Under the pieces are notes generated by a model that worked only from the letters and a program-made list of their open reading frames with translations, had not been told where the DNA came from and did not search any database. DNA of 64,000 nucleotides, from contig NC_090946.1 in assembly GCF_040807025.1 (NCBI RefSeq), positions 84,132,641 through 84,196,640 on the forward strand, written 5' to 3'. The position numbers and the translations under genes were made by a program. The stretch is from Struthio camelus. Taxonomy: Eukaryota; Chordata; Aves; Struthioniformes; Struthionidae. Of this stretch, positions 54,440 through 64,000 are shown piece by piece (position 1 is the first letter of the stretch; every line of letters begins with the position of its first letter).

Positions 54440-57270
54440 TCCGGCAGCCTCCCACTGGCCCAAAGTTGCATCCGCACTTACAGCCTGCCCAGGCAGCCCC
54501 TTTGCCCTCCTTTTCTTAGAAATATCCTTGGACAAGAGTATACGCCTATTGGTGGAAGCAGACCCGTTTGTTGAGGACTTACAGATAAAACAACCTTTTA
54601 ACATTATTTTATATATACTTTACTGTCTAATGATGGCATTTATAAAACTGTAATTGCCAAAGGAACAATGCCTTGTTCAGGGCCTGGGTTAGTGAGCCTC
54701 ATAAACTGGCAAGTCTGCAGATTTCTAAAGGACTTTCAGTGTCTTGAGATACAAATAATTACTGAATGGGAGTTTTAAGTCTTTATGTGACGAATGGGGA
54801 AGGGAAAACCTTCAGCCGTCTACATGCCTTTACCCTGCCCTCAGAGCACCAGTCACACAGCTCTCAAGTCCCACTCAGGTGCTCCAGAAATATTCCTGCT
54901 AACAGGTCTGTTATGGTGAAACACCCAGCACACACACAAGCGCAGTCAGGATATTTTTGCAATACCGGCACGAGCCATGAACCAATGACGTGTTCAGTCC
55001 ACATCTGTCTCCTTAAGCATCCCTGCAAAATGCCTCAGGGCTTAAAAACCTGAAGATCATCCAGAAGATCAGAAAATCTTTTGCAGTCTGCACTGCAAAT
55101 TGCAATGATCAAAATGACTAATTAAAAGGGAAATTTGATACAATGTGTCACTCTTCTCACTGTCTAGTCAACTTGTCCATTGGAATTTAAAAGATAATGC
55201 ACGGAGCTGCCTTGTAAGTCAGTCGCTGGGACATGGAACAACTGTGGCTGCCCAGTTTTGAAACACTCCTCTTACCACATCTTTTACTTCAGTTTTAATT
55301 GTCCGGAAGAATATTATAAGGGTTTCTCATTGTTAACAGATATGACGAACAGAAAAGATTGTGTTTTGATACTTTGATTCTGCCTGCATTGATTATTGGC
55401 CCCTTAGAGCTGTAACTAAACAGTACAAGTACAGCATCATGTGTGCATTTCATATGCCCCAAGGAGAATTTGCGATTACAGAAGTCCAGGAAACAAAGCA
55501 ATTTTATTTTCACTGCATTTTAAAATTAATATTGATTATAGGAATGTCTGTCATTCTCCCTCTGAAAAGCAAGAATAAAACAAACTACTGTGGAGGGGAA
55601 CAGTATGGGAGAGAACTGCGGCGCTGAGCATAGACTTCACTTTTCTCCAGTACTTAATATTTTATATACTAGCTAGAGCAACACATCATGAGGGAATGGA
55701 CCTGTGCAGGAGGCTAATCTTGGTGAGCCAAAAGTCAATTGCTCGGTTTGGTATTTGACAGAAGTTACCTTGATAAAATAAAAATCACCTGTTTCATCCC
55801 TACCGTAGTCAGACATACACCTAAAACATGCAACCCCATCCCTGCCGCACTCCAAAGCAGCTGTGAGATGGGAGCGGAGGGCTCTGCAGCAGGACACGGT
55901 TCCCGCTGGAGCAGGGAGGGCAGCAGGAGGACCCTCCCTCCGGCCAGGACTGCAGCCGCAGGAACACCCCCGGCCTCTCTGCAGACTTTTCAGTCAAGAT
56001 AAAGGCTCAAATTCTGCCAGTAAAAGTTGTCTGGTGACAACAGCTCTCTCTCCAAAAAACCAGCTCACCCCATCCCCATCGTATAGCCACGGCTCAGAAG
56101 TGCAGAGCGGAGGCTCTCCACGACGACCGGGGCGTGATTTCCAGGGAGCAGGTGGCCTGGGATCAGCTGCCTGAGGATCACTCCATTTCCGGTAGTTTCC
56201 TGGCTTGCAATTGCACCTTAACCCCACGGGTAGGAAATTTATTTGCAATCTATAATTAACCCAAACACAGCAGTTTCAGTTGCTCAACATGCTTGCCATA
56301 TTTGCCTTAAAGCCCTGTCCATGGTGGTTCAGTTCCCAGAGGTTTGCTTTGAGCTTTTCAGCCTCAGATCCAATCAGAGGAAACATGCAGCTCCTTTGAT
56401 TTCAGTACTGCTGTGCGCAGGCACTGCTAGATGGAGAGGGCACTTGCAAACCTGGCCATACATGACCAGTTTGAAGACATACTTCGAAATGACTCCTGAA
56501 TACTGTGATATGTGGGCTGCAATTATTCGTGTGCAAGCAACCACATGTTGCTGAACCAAGGGGCTCCAGCACGTGTGACCACATCCCCAAAAAGCAGCAA
56601 CAGCTGGGGCTAGTGGGTGTAAAAGCAGCCACCCTTCTCTGCAGCCGTCTTCTTTTCTGTACTAATTTCACAGAGGTTACCCAGGGAGAACTGTTTTGCC
56701 TGGAATTGCATGCAGATGTGCATGCATTGATATGTCTACATGCAACAGGAGATGGGAGGGGATGGAGGGGGAGCCAGTAAAGAAACAGACATGACAGTAC
56801 CGATCTTGGTCAGAGAGGCCAACAATAAAGAGGTGGTTGGGTGGTTCAGCTCACTCTTGAAATAAAAGTTTTCTGTGCTTCCCAAACACAGCAAGAACAC
56901 TTCTAAAGAGTTTCCTGTGGCTTTAGTGCTGCATTATTCAGGGTGACAATAAGACAAAAATAACAGCATGTGCTGTATAATTTACAGACAAGCTGACCCA
57001 GAAATGCACCTCACCTCTGACAGGTTCAGAGATGCAAAATCCTACTGTTCCTCAGGACTTTTGCCTTTTTTTCCAGCCAGTTTCCTTGCCATGATTTGCC
57101 AGGCCTGCTCCAGCCAGCATGGTGTGTGCAACCTGTCTGTAGGCTCACCCGCTTTGCTATCGCTTCCCTGTCCCTGGTGTCATTGCTCTGCTGGGGACAC
57201 AAGGGCAGCTAAGTGAGGACGCCCCAGCATCCGTGGTTTCCAGGGACGAGGAGCTGGCCCGCCCCGACCA
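54440..57270. other. Unique sequence, no gene recognised
   Basis: No mobile element is recognised. A 62-codon ATG frame at 55439-55627 has a hydrophobic middle (LKLILIIGMSVILPL) but no other support. GC-rich patches lie at 55.85-55.98 and 56.09-56.17 kb. Confidence 0.4.
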
Positions 57271-57277
57271 GCGTTGT

Positions 57278-57367
57278 CCGGCCTGGCAGCGTGCACGCCG
57301 CGAGTGCCGCCGCTTTGGACACCCGGCCCGGCAGCGTGCACGTCTCATGCACCACTGCTTTGGATGA
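57278..57367 (+). repeat. 45-bp tandem duplication (two copies)
   Basis: CCGGCCTGGCAGCGTGCACG at 57278 recurs as CCGGCCCGGCAGCGTGCACG at 57323, and both copies end in a GCTTTGGA block. The period of 45 bp is 15 codons. One plus frame shows RPGSVHAASAAALDT, then RPGSVHVSCTTALDE. It lies in a small CpG-rich patch. Confidence 0.9.
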
Positions 57368-57369
57368 AC

Positions 57370-58100
57370 CCCACTTCCCCCAGCTCCCATCACCGCCCGC
57401 TCACTGCATCACTCCCCTTGGATCACGCTCTGAGCCAACTGCTCTTGGAAAATCATGAAGTTATAAATATGCTTGTATTATGCTGCGAGAGAGTGTCAAG
57501 TATATGGAACCACAGCAGGTGCAAACTGTAACCTAAAATCCATCTCCTCCTCCCAAAGCAATACCACTGGCATGAGTTAAAACAGCATTTTTGGACCCAA
57601 CGTACAACATTTATACAGAACAATTGCAACAGTGTCCACCAGTTCAGTGTCTAGTTTACTGTGATAACGGTTTATCCAGCTTTTTCTATTTTAGCTTTTA
57701 TAGTTGTTCTATTGCCTCTTTTTCAGAGTCCCTGTTTTACCTCATCCACTCATGAGTCAACAATTATACTGTCACTTTGTACCACTGAACAATTACGATA
57801 TTACAGCCTAATTATTTCCCTTGCTGCTTTTTATTTTTTGGGGCAACTGATAGCAACAAATAAGCTATGCTGGAAAATCATGTTCTCTGTTCCATTGTAT
57901 ATGTACGTACATCTATATTCATGGACAAATACAGATACTGCAAGCACCATGCAAGTAGTCATACGCTGTATGCATGTGCACGTGTGTGTGCATAGCCGTG
58001 CACACAAATACATAGAGAAAATTCTGTAATTATAGCAGAGTTACTCTCGGATGTTGTCAATAAATTTCTAGTGGTTGAGTGCAAAACTGCCAGTTTTGCT
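57370..58100. other. Unique AT-rich sequence
   Basis: No gene is recognised. A short TG/CA-rich alternating stretch lies near 57966-57995. Confidence 0.45.
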
Positions 58101-58107
58101 GAGGAAC

Positions 58108-58345
58108 TGTGACTTGGAGTCACCGTGAACTGTTCTCAGAAATCATCAGCTCAGCGTGTTACAGCAGCCAAAAGAGCTAAGAAAACATTAAACATCATCA
58201 GGCAGGAAACTGAGATGAAAAAAGAGGGAGTCATTTTGCCTCTACATAAAACCTGCATACACAAAATACATTCCGGCTGCTGTGTGCCATCTGCACACAG
58301 GCACAGCGGAGCTAGAGCAAGTGCAGAGAACGGGACAGAGGAGCT
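58108..58345 (+). mobile_element. Old, diverged CR1/L3-type LINE fragment
   Basis: GACTTGGAGTCACCGTGAAC, GTGTTACAGCAGCCAAAAGA, GCTAAGAAAACATTAAACAT and TCATTTTGCCTCTACATAAA occur in the order expected for the CR1/L3 segment that reads CTTGGAGTCATTGTGGATAG, then CAGTCAAAAAAGC, then CCTCTATATAAATCC. It is heavily mutated and not functional. Confidence 0.75.
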
Positions 58346-58349
58346 ACTT

Positions 58350-59300
58350 GATGAGGACGCACATTGTGGCCAAGCACCGTCGGCTGTGGGGAAACCGGCC
58401 GGGACCTACATCGTTCATCAGCACCAGCAAAAGCGAATTGACAAAGCTGAGCTTTTAACTTTGCCTTAAACCTCAATAACAGTGAGCTCCCACCTCTGGA
58501 CAGCCCCCAAAGCCAGAGATGACTGAACAGGAGTAGAGGCATAAGGATATTGGCAGGAGATTTTGAACTAAGACTATGCAGGCTTTAAAAGCAAGGACAG
58601 CAAATTTAAAAGTAGTGAAGTATTTTCCCCATGTGCAATACTACCAGGAAGAGTTGAATAACCTCGTGAAGTGCTTGGAGGTGACCCAGCCCTGAGCGGC
58701 ATTGTATAGAGACCTGCCTAAGAGAGCAGATACCGTTTCACAAACTCTGCTCAGGGTTAAAACAGAGGAAGAGTTGATATCCTTAACTAGAACAGAGAAC
58801 CAGTAATCTGCCAGATGGGCAGCACATCTAGACAGTAATCTACCAGATGGGTAGCTTTGATTTAACAATATATTACAACCTGAGAGTCATTTGAGTGTAA
58901 GCAGTTAAAATAATTGTTCTCGAGTGCCTCAGAGGAGAGGAAAGCCAGATAAAGTTCATGGAGAAGGTATATCAAAAGTGTAAATATCTTAGTCCACCAC
59001 TGGAGCCAGCATACCCTCAGGCATTTCACACTACCTTGCACTGACAAGTGTGCTGTGTACATATGGGACAGTGAGGATCTCTGAAGTGGTGGGAGAGACC
59101 CAGCAACACAGCTGAGGCAGCAACACGGCTGAAGCAACCATGCATTCATCTATCAGCATTATGGCAAGCCACCACTGCGAGGTAGTTGCAAAAAGGGCAA
59201 ACTCAGTCCTGAGTTATACTCAGAGTAGTATTGAAGTGGAGATGTTTGAAAACTCTTGTATATCTCACTAGTAAATCACAGTCAGGGCAGATCAGTTCAG
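58350..59300. other. Unique or very old repeat-derived sequence
   Basis: A short direct repeat (CAGTAATCTGCCAGATGGGC and CAGTAATCTACCAGATGGGT, 58800-58853) is the only clear structure. Because it lies between two old CR1-like pieces, the interval could be a later insertion or decayed LINE sequence. Confidence 0.35.
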
Positions 59301-59307
59301 CTGGAAC

Positions 59308-59480
59308 AGGTCCAGAGAAGAACGACCGCGATGACAAGAGGAACAGAGTACCTGTTTTACAAGAGAAGATCAGAAGAACTTCACTCAACTTCCTTGGTAA
59401 AATGAAGGCAACAAAGTGACGTGACTTTTGTGCATAAATATAATAGAAGGAGGGTATAAATAACAACTCGAGGTAAATGT
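59308..59480 (+). mobile_element. Probable old CR1-like LINE fragment
   Basis: GGAACAGGTCCAGAGAAGAA and GAAGATCAGAAGAACTTCAC resemble the CR1 block that reads GGTCCAGAGAAGGGCAAC and continues with GAGAGACTAAAAAGACT. The orientation matches the old fragment at 58108-58345, so they may be parts of one element. Confidence 0.45.
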
Positions 59481-59649
59481 AATATGAGCACAAGGACAAA
59501 TAGGCATCAGCTGCTAAGGAAACCATGCCAGGACCAGTCACCTTGCGCTGTGGTGCCAGCACAGAGGTCCTCGGGCTATTGATAGCTGCTTGGCAGAGGT
59601 AATGGCAACATGCAAACACGTTAGCTTGAGGAAGCATGCAGGCACTTAC

Positions 59650-59697
59650 CTGCAGGAGCAGGCTTATCAGCAAACAAATGAAAACAAATGCAAACAG
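59650..59697 (-). CDS. Candidate 48-nt symmetric coding exon, hydrophobic
   Basis: On the minus strand, CTTGTTTCCTCCCTCTTTCT continues as CCTCCGTTTGACAG, an excellent acceptor. After 48 nt comes a perfect consensus donor, CTGCAG|GTAAGTG. The first frame is open, symmetric (48 = 16 codons) and strongly hydrophobic, reading LFAFVFICLLISLLLQ, which could be a membrane or signal segment. A second frame is also open and the third has a stop. The orientation fits a transcript from the CpG island at 62-63 kb running leftward, with about 2.8 kb of intron, but no first exon can be proven. The hydrophobic reading may simply reflect T-rich sequence. This is the strongest splice-site pair I found in the window. 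Confidence 0.27.
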
Positions 59698-59699
59698 CT

Positions 59700-61410
59700 G
59701 TCAAACGGAGGAGAAAGAGGGAGGAAACAAGCAAAAAATGGCCAGCTCCTGCTTATGCCTTTTGACCTCTGTGAACTGGTTGGCTTTCCCTGGGGACTCT
59801 CCCCGGTGGAAGGCAACAGCCTGGAGTGGCAGCAGTGTCCACTGCACACCTGCCACAGGAGGACCTACCGCCACGGAGAACAGAGCGTCCAGGGCCCACC
59901 AGGGCTATGGGTCGGCTCACAGCAGCTCACAGCACAGCTTGATAGAATAGAGTGATCATTTAAAAAACAATCAATATCTATCTGATAGATTGAGCAGACT
60001 TAAAGCTTGCATAAGCGGTAAGAAGAAAAGCAACAGAAAAAAGTAAATTAATCGAAACCCCATGGGCAGCAGAGTTGATTCTATGGCCAGGCACAAGGTG
60101 AGAATTTATTGACTGTTCTCTAAGGCTAATTTTTAGGGAAAAGAGAGAGCAGCCATGTGGTAAGGAGCTTTCCTAAAAATCTCTTTCAAATTAAAGAGCA
60201 AGATATTGGAAAACAATGAAAAAGTCTGATACTAATGAGTGCATTATATAAAAAAGATTAAAAAAATAGACTGTGAGTCTCATCTGTGGCCACAGAACAG
60301 TGGAAAGCTGTTATGAGCAGTTCAGAAGACTTCTGTTGTGTGAATTTGGCCAAAGGACAGACTGGCTTAGTGGAAAAACAACTTTTCTCCTTTACGATGC
60401 TGTATCAGGTGGATTTGGGACAGGCTGGAGATAGGTCAACGACACCACCAGCTGACTGAGATGGATGCTATGGCTTCACATGGAGCAGGGTGTGGTCATG
60501 TAAGTGCTGAGTGCCCTGCACAAATGCTGAGTGCTGAGGCACTGGGTGGGACCAGGACGACCCTGCAGGCTGTGACCTTCATGCATGTACAGTAGATGCC
60601 ATATACCTTGCAGGGCAAATGGGTTATTCTCCTCACTTCTCTTCTTGGCATTAACCAACACTGTGGCAGAGGCAAGCCCCAGAAATGTCTGGTGTAAATC
60701 GCAGCCTGTGTGGGAAGGAGGAACTGCGCAGCACCTCGCACGGTGAAGCCTGCTCCTCAGACAGTGTTCCTTGGCACTACACATCTGCAAACAATATTTC
60801 ACCCCTGGGATTTACAAGCTTTCTGAACGAAATGAGGAGTCCACCAAGAAGCTGCTATCCTCTGGCGCAAAGTAGACTTGTGGGTCAGTCGGTCTCCCAT
60901 CTGCATGGAGATGACGCAGACAAGCACAGGGGTTTCAACACCAGACTACGTTGGAGCCTGCAGAGTAGAGCAGGATCAGGAGCAGATGCATGACCCTAAC
61001 AGCAGAAAGGCCCCACTAGAGAAACCACTGTTTCCCATCTGTGGAGGGAGCCTCCCACATGTCACATCAGGAGGCCCTGAAGGCCCAAGGTCACCACTCC
61101 CACTGGAGCTTGGCCTGTGTTTGCACCCCCAGGGAGCTTGGACTGAGCAGTAAGTAGGAGGTGGTGGTGCAGACAGACGGGATGAGCCGGCTCCAGGGCG
61201 CTTGGGTAGAAGCGTGGACAGCAGGTCCAGAAGAGATGCAAGGGGACGCAGGGAGGTGCATGCTAAGCACGTCTCTTACAGAGTGTCTCATACCGTCAGG
61301 ACACATTCAAGTGGGAAAGCAATTGGAAGGGCGAAGTAATACTGCAATCCTTTTTGACTGCTAGATTCATATCTTACTATCTGCTGCAAAAATAACTAAC
61401 CTCTTTCTTT
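59700..61410. other. Unique sequence, no gene recognised
   Basis: No mobile element or identifiable gene is seen. Open frames around 59.7-59.95 and 60.9-61.15 kb have no domain or good start. Confidence 0.4.
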
Positions 61411-61414
61411 GCAG

Positions 61415-61490
61415 AAGAATAATGGATCACCCTGATATTATGAATAGACAAACACAATTGCAAGAAGGATTGCAAAAAAAGGTCCCTTAA
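61415..61490 (+). other. Strong splice acceptor followed by a short ATG frame
   Basis: AATAACTAACCTCTTTCTTTGCAG combines a consensus-like branch site (ACTAAC) with a pyrimidine tract and CAG ending at 61414. The sequence after it opens an ATG frame at 61422 (MDHPDIMNRQTQLQEG, 22 codons) that stops at 61488-61490. The possible donor (AAAAAG|GTCCCT) is weak. It could be a terminal exon piece or a pseudo-site. Confidence 0.12.
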
Positions 61491-61889
61491 GAGAACGAAT
61501 TAAACTATTTGATGAGAAGTATTAGAGTGTGAGGATGAGTAATAGCCACTACAAATAATAGACCCGCTCCATCTAGCAAAGCAAAAGAAACACATGCTTG
61601 GGCCTGATGATAGAAATCCCGAGTGACTTAGACCCCCTCTTCAAACGGTGCCTGAAGAAGGACTCCTGCTCAGTTGCGCCAGTTCTGGGTTCACCGAGCT
61701 GAGACAGATGGAAACCCGGAAAGCCTCTGATGTTGTAATCGCTCAGTAATATGCTCGTTGTCACGTTTGGGTTTACTACTTACATCTGCAAACAAATTAC
61801 AGAGTCATTTCCCAGGATAGCTAATATCTAGTTCATTATAATTTAATGCTCAGCCATAATGTCCCACAAAGCATGAAACAAGAGCTGTG

Positions 61890-62095
61890 CCTCTCCCGCA
61901 GCAGCACGCCGCCCTTCCCAAGCCCTCCGCACCGGGGCCAAGCCCTCCGCCGGCAGCCGCCCCGTCCCGGCGCGCGGCAGGACAAGGGAGGGCCGCGGCC
62001 CCCTGAGACCCTCGCGCTTGGGGCGGAGGAAGACGAGGGCAGGGCGGCTGCGGGGCTCCAGCGGGGCTGGACGACCCTCCCGGAAATGCTTTCAT
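61890..62095. promoter_or_regulatory. Small CpG-rich segment
   Basis: About 200 bp of GC- and CpG-rich DNA lies between AT-rich flanks, just left of the larger CpG-rich block at 62.46 kb. It may be part of the same promoter domain, split by AT-rich DNA. Open frames on both strands are compositional. Confidence 0.5.
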
Positions 62096-62099
62096 GCTG

Positions 62100-62455
62100 A
62101 TTCGGCTTCAGAGAAAACGTTGTTTGCTTTGGTAGCTAAATACCAGATTGATTGAAAAATCGGTCTTCCTGATGTAAATTAAAACAGATATCAAATCTAT
62201 ATCTATCTATATACATTACATAATTTATATATTTGAGGTATATTTTAAATTAAATATATTATTTAACCTCATATATATGTCTCTACATTTTAATACATGT
62301 CCTTCTGTAGCTGTTTTTCTGGATTTATGATAAGTAAAACCACAACTCGCATTAAAAATGAAAACCTTTAATAGAATTTCTTCTTCAAACGGCTTCTAAA
62401 CAACCTGAAGCAAAGAAAGATATTTTTTCCCCAAGTCAAAAGACGCTGCACAAAC
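62100..62455. other. AT-rich gap with TATA/TATC repeats
   Basis: Runs such as TATATCTATCTATATAC and AATTTATATATTTGAGGTA, and TTAAATTAAATATATTATTT, make a very AT-rich stretch. It separates two CpG-rich segments. I see no gene. Confidence 0.7.
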
Positions 62456-62459
62456 CTAC

Positions 62460-62975
62460 AGTCTGCAGCGGCGCCTCTCAAAGCCTTCAGCGCCTGAAAG
62501 CCGGCTCGGCGCTGCCGGGAGATGGGTTCGCTGCTTCCCGGGGATGAGCACCCGCCCGGAGGAGCGGGGTCCAGCGCCGCCCGAGGGCTCCTGACACCAG
62601 CCGGTCATCAGTACCGGGCGTTGCTCATTAATATCAGGGTACGCTACGCCCCCCGCGCCCCCGCACCCGACGGCAGCCCCGCACTGGGGGTCGGGATGCC
62701 CCCGCACCCCCCGCCGCCCCCGCACCCGACGGCAGCCCCGCACTGGGGGTCGGGACGCCCCCGCCGCCCCCCCGCGCCCCCGCGCCCGACGGGAGCCCCG
62801 CACTGGGGGTCGGGACGCCCCCACACCCCCCGCCGCCCCCCCCGCCACCCCTGCACCCAACGGCAGCCCCGCACCCGGGGGTCGGGACGGCAAACGCGTT
62901 TTCCCCTCCGAGTGCCACGCGCGGAGGTGCCCCGGGGTCCCCAGCCCGGGTACACACTCTGCCTTCACGTGAGCT
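62460..62975. promoter_or_regulatory. Second CpG island, probable promoter
   Basis: About 500 bp of GC-rich DNA with many CpGs contains a C-rich tandem repeat (62640-62900) and an E-box TCACGTGA at 62965-62972. Promoter activity is inferred from composition only. The minus strand frame to 62456 (ending GFERRRCRL) and the plus frame to 63064 are open but mostly low-complexity. If it is a promoter, the exon-like segment at 59650-59697 (-) would be downstream in the leftward direction. Confidence 0.6.
62640..62895. repeat. About 60-bp GC-rich minisatellite, four copies
   Basis: CCCGACGGCAGCCCCGCACT recurs at 62666 and 62725, as CCCGACGGGAGCCCCGCACT at 62785 and as CCCAACGGCAGCCCCGCACC at 62856. 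Spacings are 59, 60 and 71 bp. Each copy carries GGGGGTCGGGA and a variable run of CCCCCGC. The minus strand is G-rich enough for G-quadruplex formation. Confidence 0.9.
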
Positions 62976-62979
62976 CGCC

Positions 62980-64000
62980 TCGGTCAGCTCACGACCGACG
63001 CTTTCGTGACCGAGACAGCAAGTTTTGCTTGTCTCTCGGGAAAAGCAAACTGAAGCCTGTGTAAGACTTGGGAACGTAACTCCAAAGCTGGGACTAAGCC
63101 TCTCCGAAGAGCCCCTCGGGAACCGGTCCGAGAACCAGCTCTCTGCTATAACTCACTTTCTCGGGGTGACTAGCTCCCTTGTTTAGCAATTTTCCTGGCA
63201 AAACTCCCATTCCTGAGAAAACTCACAAACGTTCGGGCTCCAAGTGGGGGATTTTATTTGCTCTTCAGCAATCCTCAGTTTTAGCCCGGGCTGAATACAA
63301 AGCAAGCTGCTAATATACACCTGAAACAAGTTCCCAGGCTCTTCTGTTGTTTGGGTTTTTGTGTTCTCCTTTTCGGCAGTATTCACGCAATTCTGCCTGC
63401 CCACTCTTGACCTCAGCTGCAGATCACTGCTGTCATGTTTCCTCTCTGTCAGTGGGGATTTTGCCTGGATTTATAGGTCAGGCTCGATCCTTTTCATCTC
63501 ATTGCCTGTCATGTCTTTCAGTCTTCACAGAACAGAATATTTCTCGTGACTTTTTTGAAATATTCCATTTCGCACCCCTTTCTTCCTTAACCTGGCTGTA
63601 CTCTTCAGGTGTTGTGGCTTGTCTCCATTCTCCATCTGATGTTACAGACAAGGCGCTGGGCAATGTTTTATACATGATCCAGAATTTCCTTAAGCCTTTG
63701 AACCTTTTACTTAGACATCCTTCTGGATTTGTCAGACAGATACCTCCATTACACAACTCAAATGTTCAATAATAATAGTCTGGATCTTTTCAAACATCAA
63801 AACTTACTCCCACTGGAAATCAATCATCAGACAGACAAGAGACATGTAGGATAGTAGAGAATTGCCTGCCAACTTTCTTTTACTGTAAAAGCTCATGAAA
63901 GCAGGCAAAATATAAATGACTTGTCAAAGACAACTTAAAGAGAGAAACTGAGAATACAATTATGGCCACACAGCAACTAAGCATTTGCACAGATACGTTG
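62980..64000. other. Unique sequence right of the CpG island
   Basis: GC content declines to AT-rich DNA. T-rich open frames at 63.35-63.77 kb have no recognisable domain. I see no mobile element. Confidence 0.4.

Noticed and set aside
54008..54653. Open frames of 122-237 codons on both strands over the 27-bp array
   Set aside because: A 27-bp period keeps any frame open once the unit lacks a stop. There is no promoter, strong start or splice evidence.

Overview
The window looks like ordinary nuclear DNA from a bird. The main evidence is the interspersed repeats. At least six fragments belong to the avian CR1 LINE family and carry its typical 3-prime end (groups of ATTCTGTGATTCTGT-like octamers, or the reverse complement beginning ATCACAGAAT followed by GGTTGGAAGGGACCTCTGGAG). 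Several older, strongly diverged CR1/L3-like fragments are also present. There are no mammalian-type SINEs, little repeat DNA overall, a moderately AT-rich background, and sharply bounded GC-rich patches. I saw no bacterial operon structure, tRNA or rRNA gene, CRISPR array or endogenous retrovirus.

No protein-coding gene can be named with confidence. The long open frames mostly fall in CpG islands or tandem repeats, where stop codons are rare for compositional reasons. The window therefore reads as mostly intergenic or intronic DNA with two probable promoters. The first is a strong CpG island at about 7.69-9.79 kb, with GC boxes, a TATA-like ATAAAT, a GGGGCC tract and a second G-quadruplex tract. 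The second is a weaker island at about 61.9-63.0 kb, which contains a C-rich minisatellite. I list exon-like segments only where a strong acceptor, a strong donor or a stop plus poly(A) signal coincide with an open frame. The best are 5699-5950 (+), 59650-59697 (-), 31000-31361 (-), 34328-34367 (+) and 10276-10302 (-). Pseudoexons of this quality are common in vertebrate DNA, so each is a hypothesis that RNA data would settle.

Layout. 0-7 kb is unique sequence with CR1 remnants and exon-like pieces at 5.2-6.05 kb. 7-9.8 kb is a CR1 fragment followed by the main CpG island. 10-28 kb is mostly unique sequence, with two stretches that look like conserved regulatory DNA (about 13.87-14.1 and 27.55-27.97 kb), a 55-bp tandem repeat (20.5 kb) and two adjacent CR1 copies (25.8-26.2 kb). 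28.4-31.4 kb is the most unusual block. It holds a CpG-rich 31-codon frame with a strong start context, then 35 exact-length copies of a 35-bp GC-rich unit, then a CpG-rich exon-like patch on the minus strand. 32.7-33.6 kb and 46.7-47.3 kb are old CR1 remnants, and 47.86-48.38 kb is a younger CR1. 50-57 kb carries three short GC-rich tandem arrays with periods of 39, 27 and 45 bp. 58.1-59.5 kb has more old CR1. 61.9-63 kb is the second CpG island.

Nothing here shows several genes working together as a system. The best candidates for something undescribed are the 35-bp array, whose three forward frames all encode the same repeating peptide and whose constant part resembles a CTCF core, and the small open frame just upstream of it.
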